Source of the DNA: CAWUKT01 sp964352215
GTDB taxonomy: Bacteria; Bacteroidota; Bacteroidia; J057; JADKCL01
NCBI GenBank assembly: GCA_964352215.1
Contig: CAYGRE010000020.1
Location: forward strand, 13,570 to 77,569
Length of the DNA stretch: 64,000 bases
Direction of reading: 5' to 3'
How positions within the stretch are numbered: the first letter of the stretch is position 1; every line of letters starts with the position of its first letter. The position numbers were made by a program, and so were the translations under genes. This document shows, in pieces, positions 33,334 through 41,804 of this stretch. A model generated the notes under the pieces. It made no database searches and had not been told where the DNA came from. It worked only from the letters and a program-made list of their open reading frames with translations.

Positions 33334-34521
33334 ATGCAGTCTATTTCCTCCGCTTCTGTCTCCGGCAAACGTGTTCTGGTCCGGGTTGATTTCAATGTTC
33401 CACTCGACGGCGAGGGCAATATCACGGATGACAAGCGTATCCGCGGTGCCTTGCCCACCATCAGCCACATCCTGGAAAATGGTGGTTCTGCAATTCTGAT
33501 GTCCCACATGGGACGGCCCAGTGGAGAGTTCAATCCCAAGTACAGCCTGGGACAGATTGTTGCTCACCTCAGCGAACTGCTGGACGTGGCGGTAAAATTT
33601 GCCGGGGATTGTGTCAGTGAAGAAGCTTTTGCCATGACCGCTGACCTGCAACCGGGTGAAGTCGTATTGCTGGAGAACCTCAGGTTTGACAGCCGGGAGA
33701 AAAAGGGAGACCTGGAATTTGCCCGACTCCTTTCCAGGCATGGAGACATTTATGTGAACGATGCCTTTGGTACTGCTCACCGCGCCCATGCATCGACGAC
33801 CATTGTCGCTCAGTTCTTCCAGGAGAAATACGCTGGCTTCCTGCTGGAAAAAGAGGTTACCACGGTCAGCAAGGTGATGGAAAACCCCAAGCGTCCCTTT
33901 ACCGCCATCATGGGCGGTGCGAAAGTGTCCGACAAGATTCAGATCATCCAGCGTTTGCTGGACAAGGTGGACAATTTGCTGATCGGTGGGGGAATGGCTT
34001 ATACATTCCTGAAGGCAAAAGGTGTAGAAATCGGTACTTCTCTCTGTGAGACCGATAAGGTGGCGCTTGCCGCTGCATTGATCAAGAGCGCCCGGGCCAA
34101 GGGGGTAAATATCCTGGTTCCAGTTGATTCCGTGGTGGCAGATAAGTTTGCTGCGGATGCTAAGACGGCGGTAGTACGCAATGCCAATTTCCCCAAGGAT
34201 ATGATGGGGCTGGACATCGGTCCCGATACTTTCCAGCACTATTACAAGGTGATTATGGAGTCCGGCACCATTCTCTGGAACGGCCCTATGGGCGTTTTTG
34301 AGATGGCACCATTTGCTCAGGGAACGATGGCGGTGGCCAAGGCCCTTACTGAAGCAACCAGTAGCAAAGGAACCTTCACTCTGATTGGTGGTGGTGACTC
34401 CGCGGCTGCGATCGCAAAGGCTGGCCTGGAAGATGAAGTCTCCTATGTTTCTACAGGTGGTGGAGCCCTGTTGGAATTGCTGGAAGGAAAGGTATTGCCA
34501 GGGGTTGCTGCATTGGACTGA
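33334..34521 (+). CDS. pgk: phosphoglycerate kinase
   Basis: 395 residues from the ATG at 33334; the in-frame extension upstream runs through the gap terminator and is not used. PGK transfers phosphate from 1,3-bisphosphoglycerate to ADP. The family opening 'GKRVLVRVDFNVPLD' is at residues 11-25. Substrate-binding segments 'ILMSHMGRPSG' and 'LENLRFD' follow, then 'DAFGTAHRAHAS', the hinge and 'FTAIMGGAKVSDKI'. The C-terminal nucleotide motif 'FTLIGGGDSAAAI' and 'STGGGALLELLEG' are complete. It is cytosolic and of normal length. Placed after gap it completes the lower-glycolysis pair. Confidence 0.99.
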   Translation: MQSISSASVSGKRVLVRVDFNVPLDGEGNITDDKRIRGALPTISHILENGGSAILMSHMGRPSGEFNPKYSLGQIVAHLSELLDVAVKFAGDCVSEEAFAMTADLQPGEVVLLENLRFDSREKKGDLEFARLLSRHGDIYVNDAFGTAHRAHASTTIVAQFFQEKYAGFLLEKEVTTVSKVMENPKRPFTAIMGGAKVSDKIQIIQRLLDKVDNLLIGGGMAYTFLKAKGVEIGTSLCETDKVALAAALIKSARAKGVNILVPVDSVVADKFAADAKTAVVRNANFPKDMMGLDIGPDTFQHYYKVIMESGTILWNGPMGVFEMAPFAQGTMAVAKALTEATSSKGTFTLIGGGDSAAAIAKAGLEDEVSYVSTGGGALLELLEGKVLPGVAALD

Positions 34522-34570
34522 GTACCGCGTGCCAAGTCAGGTAACCTGGCCGAATCTTATTCTAAACGTA

Positions 34571-34678
34571 CATCTGTTGAGATTTTCATCTGCTGAGCTT
34601 CAGATAGGCTGAGATTGTCGTCCACTGAGATTTTCATCTGCTGGGCTTCAATCTGTTGAGATCCACATCTACTGAGCC
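34571..34678. repeat. degenerate ~16-bp tandem repeat
   Basis: Seven imperfect units with the shape atctgctgagattttc fill the gap between the convergent pgk and small-protein genes. Unit lengths are 15-17 bp. The core ctgag(a/c)tt is also the core of the 21-bp array at 23.4 kb. No gene or terminator with a clear stem is seen in this gap. Confidence 0.75.
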
Positions 34679-34957
34679 TCACCCATAAGTGATATCAATA
34701 TCCAATGCCCCCGGGCGCAATATCTTCTTATAAGCCCTCTCACAGGCACCGATGGCTTCCGCTTCACGCGCAGCCACAGCAGTCCTTCCCCTTGACATGG
34801 CATCTCTGTACTTGAAATGGTGGGTGGTTAATTTCCCGCTTAATGCAAGTAATTTGCCTTCCAGCCAGGCATACTGGTTGTGTCCCTTGATCTTGTCGAG
34901 AACGGACTGAATCTCTTCGTCCAATTTCCAGGCTGCCCGGTCGATGGGGTCATCCAT
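34679..34957 (-). CDS. small helical hypothetical protein after transketolase
   Basis: A 92-residue soluble protein, mostly helical and charged ('LDEEIQSVLDKIKGHNQYAWLEGKLLALSGKL'-type helices; 'AAREAEAIGACERAYKKILRPG'). It starts 6 bp after the stop of the transketolase C-terminal subunit gene, so it is the third gene of that operon. There is no signal peptide, metal motif or known domain that I recognise. A small accessory role with the split transketolase is possible but only positional. Its last codons abut the degenerate repeat. Confidence 0.72.
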   Translation of the reverse strand: MDDPIDRAAWKLDEEIQSVLDKIKGHNQYAWLEGKLLALSGKLTTHHFKYRDAMSRGRTAVAAREAEAIGACERAYKKILRPGALDIDITYG

Positions 34958-34963
34958 AGGGTG

Positions 34964-35920
34964 CTATTTTCTGGAGATGACCTTTTTGGCAGCAGCAATA
35001 ATATCGCTGGTATCAAGTCCGTACTTCTTGAGGAGTTGCATCGGGGTACCACTTTCTCCGAAGCTGTCATTTACCGCGACATATTCTTGTGGGGTAGGAA
35101 GGTGACGACCCAGAGCCTGGGCGACTGCATCCCCTAATCCGCCATTGCGCATGTGCTCTTCAGCGGAAACAACGGCACCGGTTTTGCGGGCGCTGTTAAC
35201 CACGGCTGCTTCATCAAATGGCTTGATGGTGTGCATGTTGATGACTTCCGCAGAAATCCCTTCTTCAGCCAGGGCTTCAGCGGCCTGAAGCGCAAACCAG
35301 ACGAGGTGACCACATGCAATGATGCTGACATCTGATCCTTCGATCATGTGTTGGGCTTTCCCGATTTCGAAGGTAGGATCTTCGGCCGGGGTAAAGATGT
35401 CCCATTTTGGTCGACCAAAGCGCAGGTAGCAGGGGCCAACGATATCGGCGATGGCGAGGGTAGCCAGACGGGTCTGGTTGTAATCACAGGGAACCACTAC
35501 GGTCATGCCTGGGAGCATGCGCATCATTCCGATATCCTCCAGCACTTGGTGGGTTGCACCATCTTCACCGAGGCTCAGGCCTGCGTGAGAGGCGCAAATC
35601 TTGACATTCTTATCTGAGTAAGCGACGGATTGACGAACCTGGTCATAGACGCGGCTGGTGGAGAAGTTGGCAAAGGTACCTGTGAAGGGGATTTTGCCAC
35701 CAATGGTAAGACCGGCAGCCATGCCGATCATATTGGCTTCTGAAATCCCAACTTCATAAAAACGGTCCGGAAAGGCATCCCGGAAGGCGTCCATTTTTAG
35801 AGAGCCGGTGAGGTCAGCGCAGAGACCAACCACATTTTCATTCTGGTGCCCCAATTCCAGGAGGCCCTGGCCGAAGCCTGAGCGGGTATCTTTCTGTCCG
35901 GTGGATTCAAATTTTTTCAT
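34964..35920 (-). CDS. transketolase, C-terminal subunit (pyrimidine and C-terminal domains)
   Basis: A 318-residue half of a two-subunit transketolase. It carries the thiamine-pyrophosphate pyrimidine-binding domain, with the catalytic Glu in 'DRFYEVGISEANMIGMAAGL'. The 'SHAGLSLGEDGATHQVLEDI' loop with the phosphate-binding His follows, and the C-terminal Rossmann-like domain ('GSDVSIIACGHLVWFALQAAEAL', 'HTIKPFDEAAV'). Together with the N-terminal subunit it moves two-carbon units in the pentose phosphate pathway. The gene follows the N-subunit gene after 14 bp. Split transketolases of this sort are found in archaea and many Bacteroidota and Firmicutes. Confidence 0.96.
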   Translation of the reverse strand: MKKFESTGQKDTRSGFGQGLLELGHQNENVVGLCADLTGSLKMDAFRDAFPDRFYEVGISEANMIGMAAGLTIGGKIPFTGTFANFSTSRVYDQVRQSVAYSDKNVKICASHAGLSLGEDGATHQVLEDIGMMRMLPGMTVVVPCDYNQTRLATLAIADIVGPCYLRFGRPKWDIFTPAEDPTFEIGKAQHMIEGSDVSIIACGHLVWFALQAAEALAEEGISAEVINMHTIKPFDEAAVVNSARKTGAVVSAEEHMRNGGLGDAVAQALGRHLPTPQEYVAVNDSFGESGTPMQLLKKYGLDTSDIIAAAKKVISRK

Positions 35921-35934
35921 GGCTTGGTCGTGGT

Positions 35935-36792
35935 TCAGTAGTCACCAAATTTAGTGGTAGGAAGTTGAGCCATAGCCCTTTCAAGCAATTCATCATTCGG
36001 AGCTTTGCCATGCCATTCATGGGTCCCTTCCATGTAATCAACGCCTCTGCCCATGTCGGTATGCATGATAATGCAAATGGGCTTGCCATGTCCGGTCATT
36101 CCCTTTGCTTTCTCCAGCGTAGCCAAAACCTCTTCGAAATCATGGCCATTCATCTCCAGCACTTCCCAGCCAAAGGCTTCGAATTTGGGGCGGAGGTCTC
36201 CCAGCGCCATCACATCTTCGGTATTGCCGTCGATCTGCTGACAGTTGCGGTCGATGGTGGCAATCAGGTTGTCGATCTTGAAGTGGGGGGCAGCTATGAC
36301 CGCTTCCCAGATCTGTCCTTCCTGAAGCTCGCCATCGCCGTGAAGCGTGTAAACGATGTTCTTGTCACCGTTGAGGCGCTTGGCAAGTGCTGCGCCGATG
36401 CCTACCGAAAGTCCCTGGCCGAGGGAGCCGGAAGCAATTCTGATGCCTTCCAGCCCTTCTTTGGTGGCTGGATGGCCTTGCAGGCGGGAATCCAGGTGCC
36501 GGAAGGTGGCCAATTCCGGGATGGGGAAATAGCCTGAGCGGGCCAGTACACTGTACCAGACCGGGGATATATGCCCATTGGAAAGGAAAAAGAGGTCTTG
36601 GTCCGTTCCATCCAATTCGAAGTTGGAGGGGTCATGGTCAAGATGGTTAAAGTAAAGAGATACGAAAAACTCGGTACAACCGAGTGAGCCGCCGGGGTGG
36701 CCCGACTGGACTGCGTGCACCATCCGAAGGATGTCACGCCGAACCTGGGTGGCGATCTCTTTGAGTTCAGTGATTGAAGTAACCTTATTCAT
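35935..36792 (-). CDS. transketolase, N-terminal subunit (TPP-binding domain)
   Basis: 285 residues from the ATG at 36792; an ATG at 36801 (adding MST) is nearly as good. The PP domain binds Mg-thiamine pyrophosphate: 'HPGGSLGCTEFFVSLYF', then 'LSNGHISPVWYSVLA', 'GSLGQGLSVGIGAALA', and the TPP motif 'LHGDGELQEGQIWEAVIAAPH' (GDG with its Asn replaced by the GQIWEA form). It is the first gene of a three-gene operon with the C-terminal subunit and a small helical protein. The catalytic unit needs both subunits. Confidence 0.96.
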   Translation of the reverse strand: MNKVTSITELKEIATQVRRDILRMVHAVQSGHPGGSLGCTEFFVSLYFNHLDHDPSNFELDGTDQDLFFLSNGHISPVWYSVLARSGYFPIPELATFRHLDSRLQGHPATKEGLEGIRIASGSLGQGLSVGIGAALAKRLNGDKNIVYTLHGDGELQEGQIWEAVIAAPHFKIDNLIATIDRNCQQIDGNTEDVMALGDLRPKFEAFGWEVLEMNGHDFEEVLATLEKAKGMTGHGKPICIIMHTDMGRGVDYMEGTHEWHGKAPNDELLERAMAQLPTTKFGDY

Positions 36793-36861
36793 GGTCGACA
36801 TTTGGCGGCAAATTACGCGCACTCAGACGAAAGTGGAAAACATTCTTTTAAACAAATTGCA

Positions 36862-37200
36862 CTAACTCAGAGCTAGGGTTAGGAAATCGTTGATTCCAGC
36901 TTCCCAGTTGGCTTCGAGTGGAAAAGATTGGGCTTCAGCTTCTTCCAGCGAGGAGGGTAATTGCTGTGAAATGCAAACAATTGTGATTCCCTTTTGCTGA
37001 TGGATATTGCCACACCAAACCGGCACATTGATAAAGGAAAGGTAGCATTGAGATCCGGATTGGTTGGAAAAAATAAGAGGCGCTCTGCTGGCCCACTCAG
37101 GAATTTCAGCAAGTTCTGAATCCAAATCCCAACCCATGCGGGACATTTCCTGGAAAAGAGGACGCCAGGCGGCCGGGAGATTCAATTGGATGAACAGCAT
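36862..37200 (-). CDS. hypothetical protein
   Basis: A 112-residue soluble protein, with no signal peptide and no motif I recognise. It contains 'WDLDSELAEIPEWASRAPLIF' and a mixed alpha/beta pattern ('CYLSFINVPVWCGNIHQQKGITIVCIS'-like strands). The base composition and third-position pattern fit the other genes, and there is no overlapping better frame, so I accept it. It lies 69 bp upstream of the transketolase operon on the same strand and could be cotranscribed. Function is unknown. Confidence 0.6.
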   Translation of the reverse strand: MLFIQLNLPAAWRPLFQEMSRMGWDLDSELAEIPEWASRAPLIFSNQSGSQCYLSFINVPVWCGNIHQQKGITIVCISQQLPSSLEEAEAQSFPLEANWEAGINDFLTLALS

Positions 37201-37487
37201 GCTTTAAAGATAGTAGGGCTGCATTAGAATTGCATCTTATTGTACTTTTTTGGTGTATTTGAAGGGGATATTTCGGATATTATACGAACAAATCTATCAA
37301 CCCAAATGCCATGCCGAATGTAGGCAAACCACTCACCAAATAGCCCCTTCCGTTTTCCTGATGGATAAGGCTATTGAAATTCTTACTTGTGTAATGGTCT
37401 TGGCTTTGTTCAGTGTGAATCTTTCCAAAATGTTAACAAATTGGACCACTAACGCTATTCCCCCGTATAGCCTGGTCTTCTAAAACC

Positions 37488-37832
37488 ATGACTATGCGCA
37501 AGAATTATTCCTTTTCGATCCCCTTGTTCATTTCTTTGTTCATTCTGATGGCCTCCCCTCCGGCAGTCTCACAGAACAATATTGCCGTAGAATTCCAGGG
37601 ATTCTCTTCCGGTCCCAAGATTATGAAGCTAGGGTATTCGATTCCCTTTGGAGGGGTGGTGGAAATTCAATTGTATGACTCGTCCGGTAAGTTGGTCTAT
37701 GAGAACCGTTTTGTCAGGGATGAAGGGACCCATCACATCCCCATGCGGCGGTCGGGATTTAAGCCGGGAGAGTCATATTCATACACAATTAAATATAAAT
37801 TCTCAGCAGTAAGTGGCGATGTGCCCCTCTAG
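37488..37832 (+). CDS. small secreted protein with one Ig-like/FlgD-like domain
   Basis: 114 residues; the ATG at 37494 is an equal choice. The signal peptide 'NYSFSIPLFISLFILMASPPAVSQ' gives a secreted product of about 87 residues. The mature part is a single beta-sandwich: 'VVEIQLYDSSGKLVYENRFVRDEGTHHIPM' (shown partly) then 'KPGESYSYTIKYKF', the pattern seen in FlgD-like Ig and T9SS-type C-terminal domains, except that here it stands alone. It is a single gene with no operon partner. It may be a periplasmic or outer-surface structural protein; the role is unknown. Confidence 0.72.
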   Translation: MTMRKNYSFSIPLFISLFILMASPPAVSQNNIAVEFQGFSSGPKIMKLGYSIPFGGVVEIQLYDSSGKLVYENRFVRDEGTHHIPMRRSGFKPGESYSYTIKYKFSAVSGDVPL

Positions 37833-38308
37833 TGGTTACATAAAAGGTACCACATCTCTCCGCCGCTGGGCTCGACCGATATGTTTGAGACTTTCCGTAC
37901 TACTTGTCATGGATGATCGTCCCAAAATGAGACAAATCCCAATTGGACTTCGATATGGTATCGGAGTTTCTTCCTTTGAAATAAGGTTTGGGGAGCTTCA
38001 GGAGGGATTACAAGGAGAAAAGAGAGGGTGCCGGATGGGTTTAAGGGCTTTCATCTATGGATGTGTGATGTGGATATGGTAGGAATATTGACGAATACAC
38101 CGGCACCCTGTTTTTATTTCTTTTCTGGCTTTTGCCGTATGATAATCCAACTAAAGAACTAGTGTTTTTGCACTAGTGTTCACAATAATAACGATTTTTT
38201 TTATTCTAATCCCCTTTTTTCGACCAATAGTGTACATAAGCGGATAAGATTGCCAATTCGGGTGATTGATGCTCTTTTCTGACCTGGGAAATTTTCGAGT
38301 AATCTGAT
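37833..38308. other. intergenic region with long-range and short hairpins
   Basis: 476 bp without a convincing gene. It holds a perfect 10-bp inverted repeat (38025-38034 with 38100-38109) with a 65-nt loop, followed by a T-rich tract (38111-38125), which could end a small RNA or the transcript of the upstream gene. A 7-bp hairpin (38158-38164 with 38171-38177) follows. The remaining bases show no promoter or coding signal that I can support. A short open frame across 37813-38082 lacks any start context or protein character. Confidence 0.5.
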
Positions 38309-39007
38309 TTACAGGGTGTTTAGCTTGGACATCAGGGTTTTCTGATAAGTCACTCCGACTGGAACCAGGTTCCCTCCAATTACAACCGTATTGTCTTCTA
38401 TGCTATCTATTTTGCTCAGATTTACAATATAGGACCGATGCACCCGCATAAAGGAATCCTCTGGCAGCTTTGAAACCACGCCTTTCATGGAGGAATAGAC
38501 GGTATACCTTTTTCCCTCTGTGTAAATGCGGACATAATCCGCCATGGCCTCGACCATAATGATCTCATCCAGGTCCAGTCCCAGGAGGCTATGATCAACT
38601 TTGACAAAGAGTTTACCAGGAGCAGTGGTGACAGGTTCTCCCTGTGGGGGAGAATCGATCACTTTTTGAACAGCTTTTAGAAAACGGGGATACTTAACCG
38701 GCTTGACAATATAATCAAGCACATCCAGCTCAAATGCTGAGATCGCATATTCTTCTTTCGAAGTAATGAGGATTACCTGTGGCCTGACTTTGAGGGATTT
38801 CAAGAGATCTAAACCAGACATTTCTGGCATTTCCACATCCAAAAGGAGGAGGTCTACCTGCTCCTTGCGTAGCACATTAGCCGCCTCAATAGCACTGCTA
38901 CAGGTAGCTACAAGATGAAGACCTTCGGTTTCCTCAACCAGATTTTGAATGATCTTACGGGTCATTGCATCGTCATCGACGATTACGCAATTGATAATTT
39001 GGTTCAT
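38309..39007 (-). CDS. LytTR-family response regulator
   Basis: 232 residues. The receiver domain (1-120) has the acidic pair 'VDDDAM' at 10-15, phosphoacceptor Asp57 in 'LLLLDVEMPEMSG', the switch Thr/Ser in 'ILITSKEE' and Lys in 'YIVKPVKY'. The LytTR DNA-binding domain (about 133-232) has 'KVDHSLLGLDLDEIIMVEAMADYVRIYT' in part, 'SSMKGVVSKL' and 'FMRVHRSYIVNLSKI', the standard AlgR/LytR signature. It should act as a phosphorylation-controlled transcription factor. The gene lies 79 bp downstream of a receiver-like/Hpt protein on the same strand, so the two may form a phosphorelay pair. No histidine kinase is nearby. Confidence 0.95.
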   Translation of the reverse strand: MNQIINCVIVDDDAMTRKIIQNLVEETEGLHLVATCSSAIEAANVLRKEQVDLLLLDVEMPEMSGLDLLKSLKVRPQVILITSKEEYAISAFELDVLDYIVKPVKYPRFLKAVQKVIDSPPQGEPVTTAPGKLFVKVDHSLLGLDLDEIIMVEAMADYVRIYTEGKRYTVYSSMKGVVSKLPEDSFMRVHRSYIVNLSKIDSIEDNTVVIGGNLVPVGVTYQKTLMSKLNTL

Positions 39008-39086
39008 TGCCTACCCAAAGGGAGTAAAATTGAATTCAGGCCAGAAATTAGGTAAAATCAACGGGAAATACATATTTCCGGTGCAA

Positions 39087-39800
39087 TTAGATCATTCGTC
39101 TTTTTATCCTGTCCAGGGATTCGCTGAATTTGATACTGTTGTTTTGGAGATTCTTCACCATTGAAGGTAAGGATGCTGCTTCCTCCCCACTCCTGGCAAC
39201 CAACTCAACTTGTTCGGCCATCTGCGCCATTTCTTCAGCCCCTAAGTATTTGTAATTCGATTGTAGTTTGTGAGCCAGGTCACTTACATAGCTTAATTGT
39301 CCCTGCGAAAGGCCTTGGTTCATTTTCTCAAAAGTTACCGGCACATCCTGGATATGGATCTCCAGTAATTCTGCGATTCGCCTGGGGTCTCCATTTGAAA
39401 CTTGCTGAAGATAAGTAAGGTCAACGGACATAGGATGTGGGGCCTTGTCCAGATAGTTTGAAAGGACCGTTGCGAGTTCTTTGCGTTTAAGCGGGGTATG
39501 GATCACGGCATCGAGTTGGTTATTGGTGGTGGAAATGTCAGTATGGATCATGCCAATCACTGGAATTTCAGGATGCTCAAGGAGGAGTTGGTTCAGATAG
39601 CTATCATTTTCCTTGTTTTCAGGATCGATCCCGACCAGTACCAGGGAAACCACTCCATTGCCGGTCTTCTGACTCCTGTATTTCTCCTCTGAGATAGGCT
39701 TGTACCCCAACTGTTCAATCAGTCGGGAGACGATGGCAAGGCTCAGTGGGTTGTCCTCCAGGATTAATATATTCGAATTGGAAGCGTCTGCTTTTACCAT
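39087..39800 (-). CDS. pseudo-receiver plus Hpt phosphotransfer protein
   Basis: 237 residues in two domains. Residues 10-118 fold like a receiver ('ILILEDNPLSLAIVSRLIEQLGYKP'-type start, 'GMIHTD', 'TPLKRKELATVL'). The usual phosphorylatable aspartate is absent, though: the matching strand reads 'VVSLVLVGIDPEN'. Residues about 125-237 are an Hpt domain with the phospho-His in 'SDLAHKLQSNYKYLGAEEMAQMAEQVE' (partly shown). It probably takes phosphate from a hybrid kinase elsewhere and passes it to receivers such as the LytTR regulator downstream. The inactive receiver may be a docking or regulatory part. It is the first gene of the pair. Confidence 0.85.
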   Translation of the reverse strand: MVKADASNSNILILEDNPLSLAIVSRLIEQLGYKPISEEKYRSQKTGNGVVSLVLVGIDPENKENDSYLNQLLLEHPEIPVIGMIHTDISTTNNQLDAVIHTPLKRKELATVLSNYLDKAPHPMSVDLTYLQQVSNGDPRRIAELLEIHIQDVPVTFEKMNQGLSQGQLSYVSDLAHKLQSNYKYLGAEEMAQMAEQVELVARSGEEAASLPSMVKNLQNNSIKFSESLDRIKRRMI

Positions 39801-39989
39801 TTAACTAAAGTACTGCCCATTTGGCCGAAGTGACCTTCGTTCATCGAGTGAATGGTGGCATTGATCGAGGAGTGTCCAGAATACTACACCAATGATGGCA
39901 CCTTGCCGTGTATAAAATAGAAAAACAAAGCCCTATCTTATCAACTTGTTTGTAATTGTTTACCCAATACTACTAAAAATCAATTTGTT

Positions 39990-40367
39990 ATGATCAAAGA
40001 ATTCAAAGCCTTTATCAGCCGGGGAAATGTAATCGACCTGGCAGTTGCAGTTGTCATCGGTGGTGCTTTCGCCCTCGTCATCGGCTCATTTGTCGGTGAC
40101 ATCCTCAATCCAATCATTGGATTTCTGTTCGGCAAACCAGACTTCAGCGACATCGTCATCAGGCTCAATGGTGAAAGCGTGATCGGAATCGGCAAGCTTC
40201 TGACGGCCATCATCAACTTCGTCCTGATCGCCCTGGCCCTGTTCATGGTTATCAAAGGTGTCAATGCTACCAAGAAGAAGGAAGAAGCTGCTGCTCCTGC
40301 ACCTCCTCCAGGACCTACTACTGAAGAAAAACTCTTAGCTGAAATCCGTGATCTGCTCAAGAAGTAA
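39990..40367 (+). CDS. mscL: large-conductance mechanosensitive channel MscL
   Basis: A 125-residue inner-membrane channel that opens under membrane tension to release solutes in osmotic downshock. The N-terminal amphipathic helix 'MIKEFKAFISRGNVIDLAVAVVIGGAF' (shown here in part) leads into TM1, with the pore-lining Gly/Ala/Val constriction. The periplasmic loop is 'FGKPDFSDIVIRLNGES', TM2 is 'AIINFVLIALALFMVIKGVN', and the charged C-terminal helix bundle is 'EEKLLAEIRDLLKK' after an Ala/Pro linker. Length is normal for the family. It is a single gene with its own terminator. Confidence 0.98.
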   Translation: MIKEFKAFISRGNVIDLAVAVVIGGAFALVIGSFVGDILNPIIGFLFGKPDFSDIVIRLNGESVIGIGKLLTAIINFVLIALALFMVIKGVNATKKKEEAAAPAPPPGPTTEEKLLAEIRDLLKK

Positions 40368-40395
40368 GATTTGCTAATAACCAATGTATAGATTT

Positions 40396-40430
40396 GGGAG
40401 CGGAGCCTGGTGCTCCGTTCCCTAATTTTT
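40396..40430 (+). terminator. terminator after mscL
   Basis: An 11-bp GC-rich stem (40396-40406 with 40412-40422, one G-T pair) followed by TAATTTTT. It lies 28 bp after the mscL stop and just before the next gene. Confidence 0.8.
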
Positions 40431-40445
40431 GAAACCCTGTTAAAA

Positions 40446-41522
40446 ATGAAAAGAACGTCTATGAAACGCTTCATGCTGCTCCTCGGTATCCTGACCTGGG
40501 GCTTAAGCAACTCCACTTATGCCCAAACGGCAAATGATACGATAAAGAATTGGGACAAGGGTGGCTTGGCTGGCCTGACCTTTAACCAGGTCGGCCTCTT
40601 CAATTGGGCTGCTGGTGGTCAAAGCAATATCACCCTGATCGGTAACCTGAATTTGTTTGCCAACCGGACTTGGGAAAAGGCTAAATGGGAGAATACCCTG
40701 GATTTGGCTTATGGCTTCATCAAAAATAATTTCATCTTTGACCCCGAAGCACGGGTTGTCAAGGCTGAGGATAGGATTGACTTTTCCTCCAAGTTTGGCA
40801 AGAATGCCTGGAATGAGAAGGTAAGCTATTCTGCTTTGCTCAACTTCCGTTCCCAGTTTGATTATGGTCGGGCCAATCCCCTTGACGATACCTATATCTC
40901 CCGCTTTATGTCTCCTGGATACGTGGTTTTTGCGCTTGGTCTGGACTACAAGCCCAATGATGACCTTTCCATCTTTGTTTCACCAGCATCGGGAAAAGCC
41001 ACCTTTGTTACCGATGACAGCCTGGCAGCGGCCGCTGCTTTTGGGGTCAACCAAATCAAAGAGAATGGTGACTTCTTCCCTGGAAGCAAGGCCAATTCAA
41101 GGGTAGAAGTTGGTGCGACGGTCCGTGTGAAGTACAAGAAGGACGTTATGGAAAATGTCAGTCTGGAATCCCAGCTTGAATTGTTCTCCAACTATATCGA
41201 CCGTCCTCAGAACATTGACATTCGTTGGAACAACGCCATTGTTGCCAAGGTCAATAAGTACATCACCGTCAATCTGTTTACCGATCTGATCTACGACCAC
41301 GACATCAAGATCGGCCGTGTGCTCTCTGATGGCACCCCGGATTTCAGTATCAATCCCAATCCGATCGCTGACCCTGCGACGGGATTCTTAACCCCCGATC
41401 TTCCTTTTTGGCCAGGTCCTAACTATGCTACCGATCCTACAGACGTCGTACAGGTGCAGAAAAAAGGTCCGGTTGTCCAGTTCAAGGAAATATTTGGCGT
41501 AGGACTTGCCTACAAGTTCTGA
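40446..41522 (+). CDS. DUF3078 outer membrane protein
   Basis: 358 residues from the ATG at 40446 (the ATG at 40464 also begins a signal peptide). The signal peptide runs 'MKRFMLLLGILTWGLSNSTYAQ'. The first mature segment 'NWDKGGLAGLTFNQVGLFNWAAGGQSN' (in part) is the DUF3078 hallmark. The rest alternates beta strands ('SKFGKNAWNEKVSYSALLNFRSQFDYG', partly shown) and ends 'IFGVGLAYKF', a terminal Phe consistent with an outer-membrane barrel. DUF3078 proteins are Bacteroidota-specific and of unknown function. A strong terminator follows. Confidence 0.88.
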   Translation: MKRTSMKRFMLLLGILTWGLSNSTYAQTANDTIKNWDKGGLAGLTFNQVGLFNWAAGGQSNITLIGNLNLFANRTWEKAKWENTLDLAYGFIKNNFIFDPEARVVKAEDRIDFSSKFGKNAWNEKVSYSALLNFRSQFDYGRANPLDDTYISRFMSPGYVVFALGLDYKPNDDLSIFVSPASGKATFVTDDSLAAAAAFGVNQIKENGDFFPGSKANSRVEVGATVRVKYKKDVMENVSLESQLELFSNYIDRPQNIDIRWNNAIVAKVNKYITVNLFTDLIYDHDIKIGRVLSDGTPDFSINPNPIADPATGFLTPDLPFWPGPNYATDPTDVVQVQKKGPVVQFKEIFGVGLAYKF

Positions 41523-41565
41523 TCGGATCCCTGTCCGGATTTCATAACCAGTACAGGAGCACCGA

Positions 41566-41605
41566 AAAGAGAGGATTTCCAGTTGATGGGAATCCTCTCT
41601 TTTTA
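41566..41605 (+). terminator. terminator after the DUF3078 gene
   Basis: Imperfect stem aaagagaggatttcc (41566-41580) with ggaatcctctcttttt (41589-41604), one bulge, with an 8-nt loop and terminal T-run. Confidence 0.85.
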
Positions 41606-41804
41606 GTTTAAAACTTACTTTAGCTCTTTCTGGGGGCATAAGCATATTATGCCTGCATCCAACAGGAATGATACGCGTCCCGGGAGAACCCAGTTCCCCG
41701 GTCATCAACCACACCTCCACTTTATACCAGAAAGTTAAGATCACTTTCCCTATTTTCGTGAATGAGAAGGGATACACATTGGTGTGCGTAAAGAATAGAT
41801 TCCT

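Noticed and set aside
33322..34239. 305-codon open frame on the minus strand opposite pgk
   Set aside because: Antisense to phosphoglycerate kinase, whose motifs are complete; a by-product of its codon bias.
37250..37483. 77-codon open frame before the small secreted gene
   Set aside because: No signal peptide, no family resemblance, unusual residue make-up; it probably spans the promoter region of the next gene.
37813..38082. 89-codon open frame after the small secreted gene
   Set aside because: Overlaps the stop of the previous gene, and has no protein-like pattern; the segment is better seen as intergenic with an inverted repeat.
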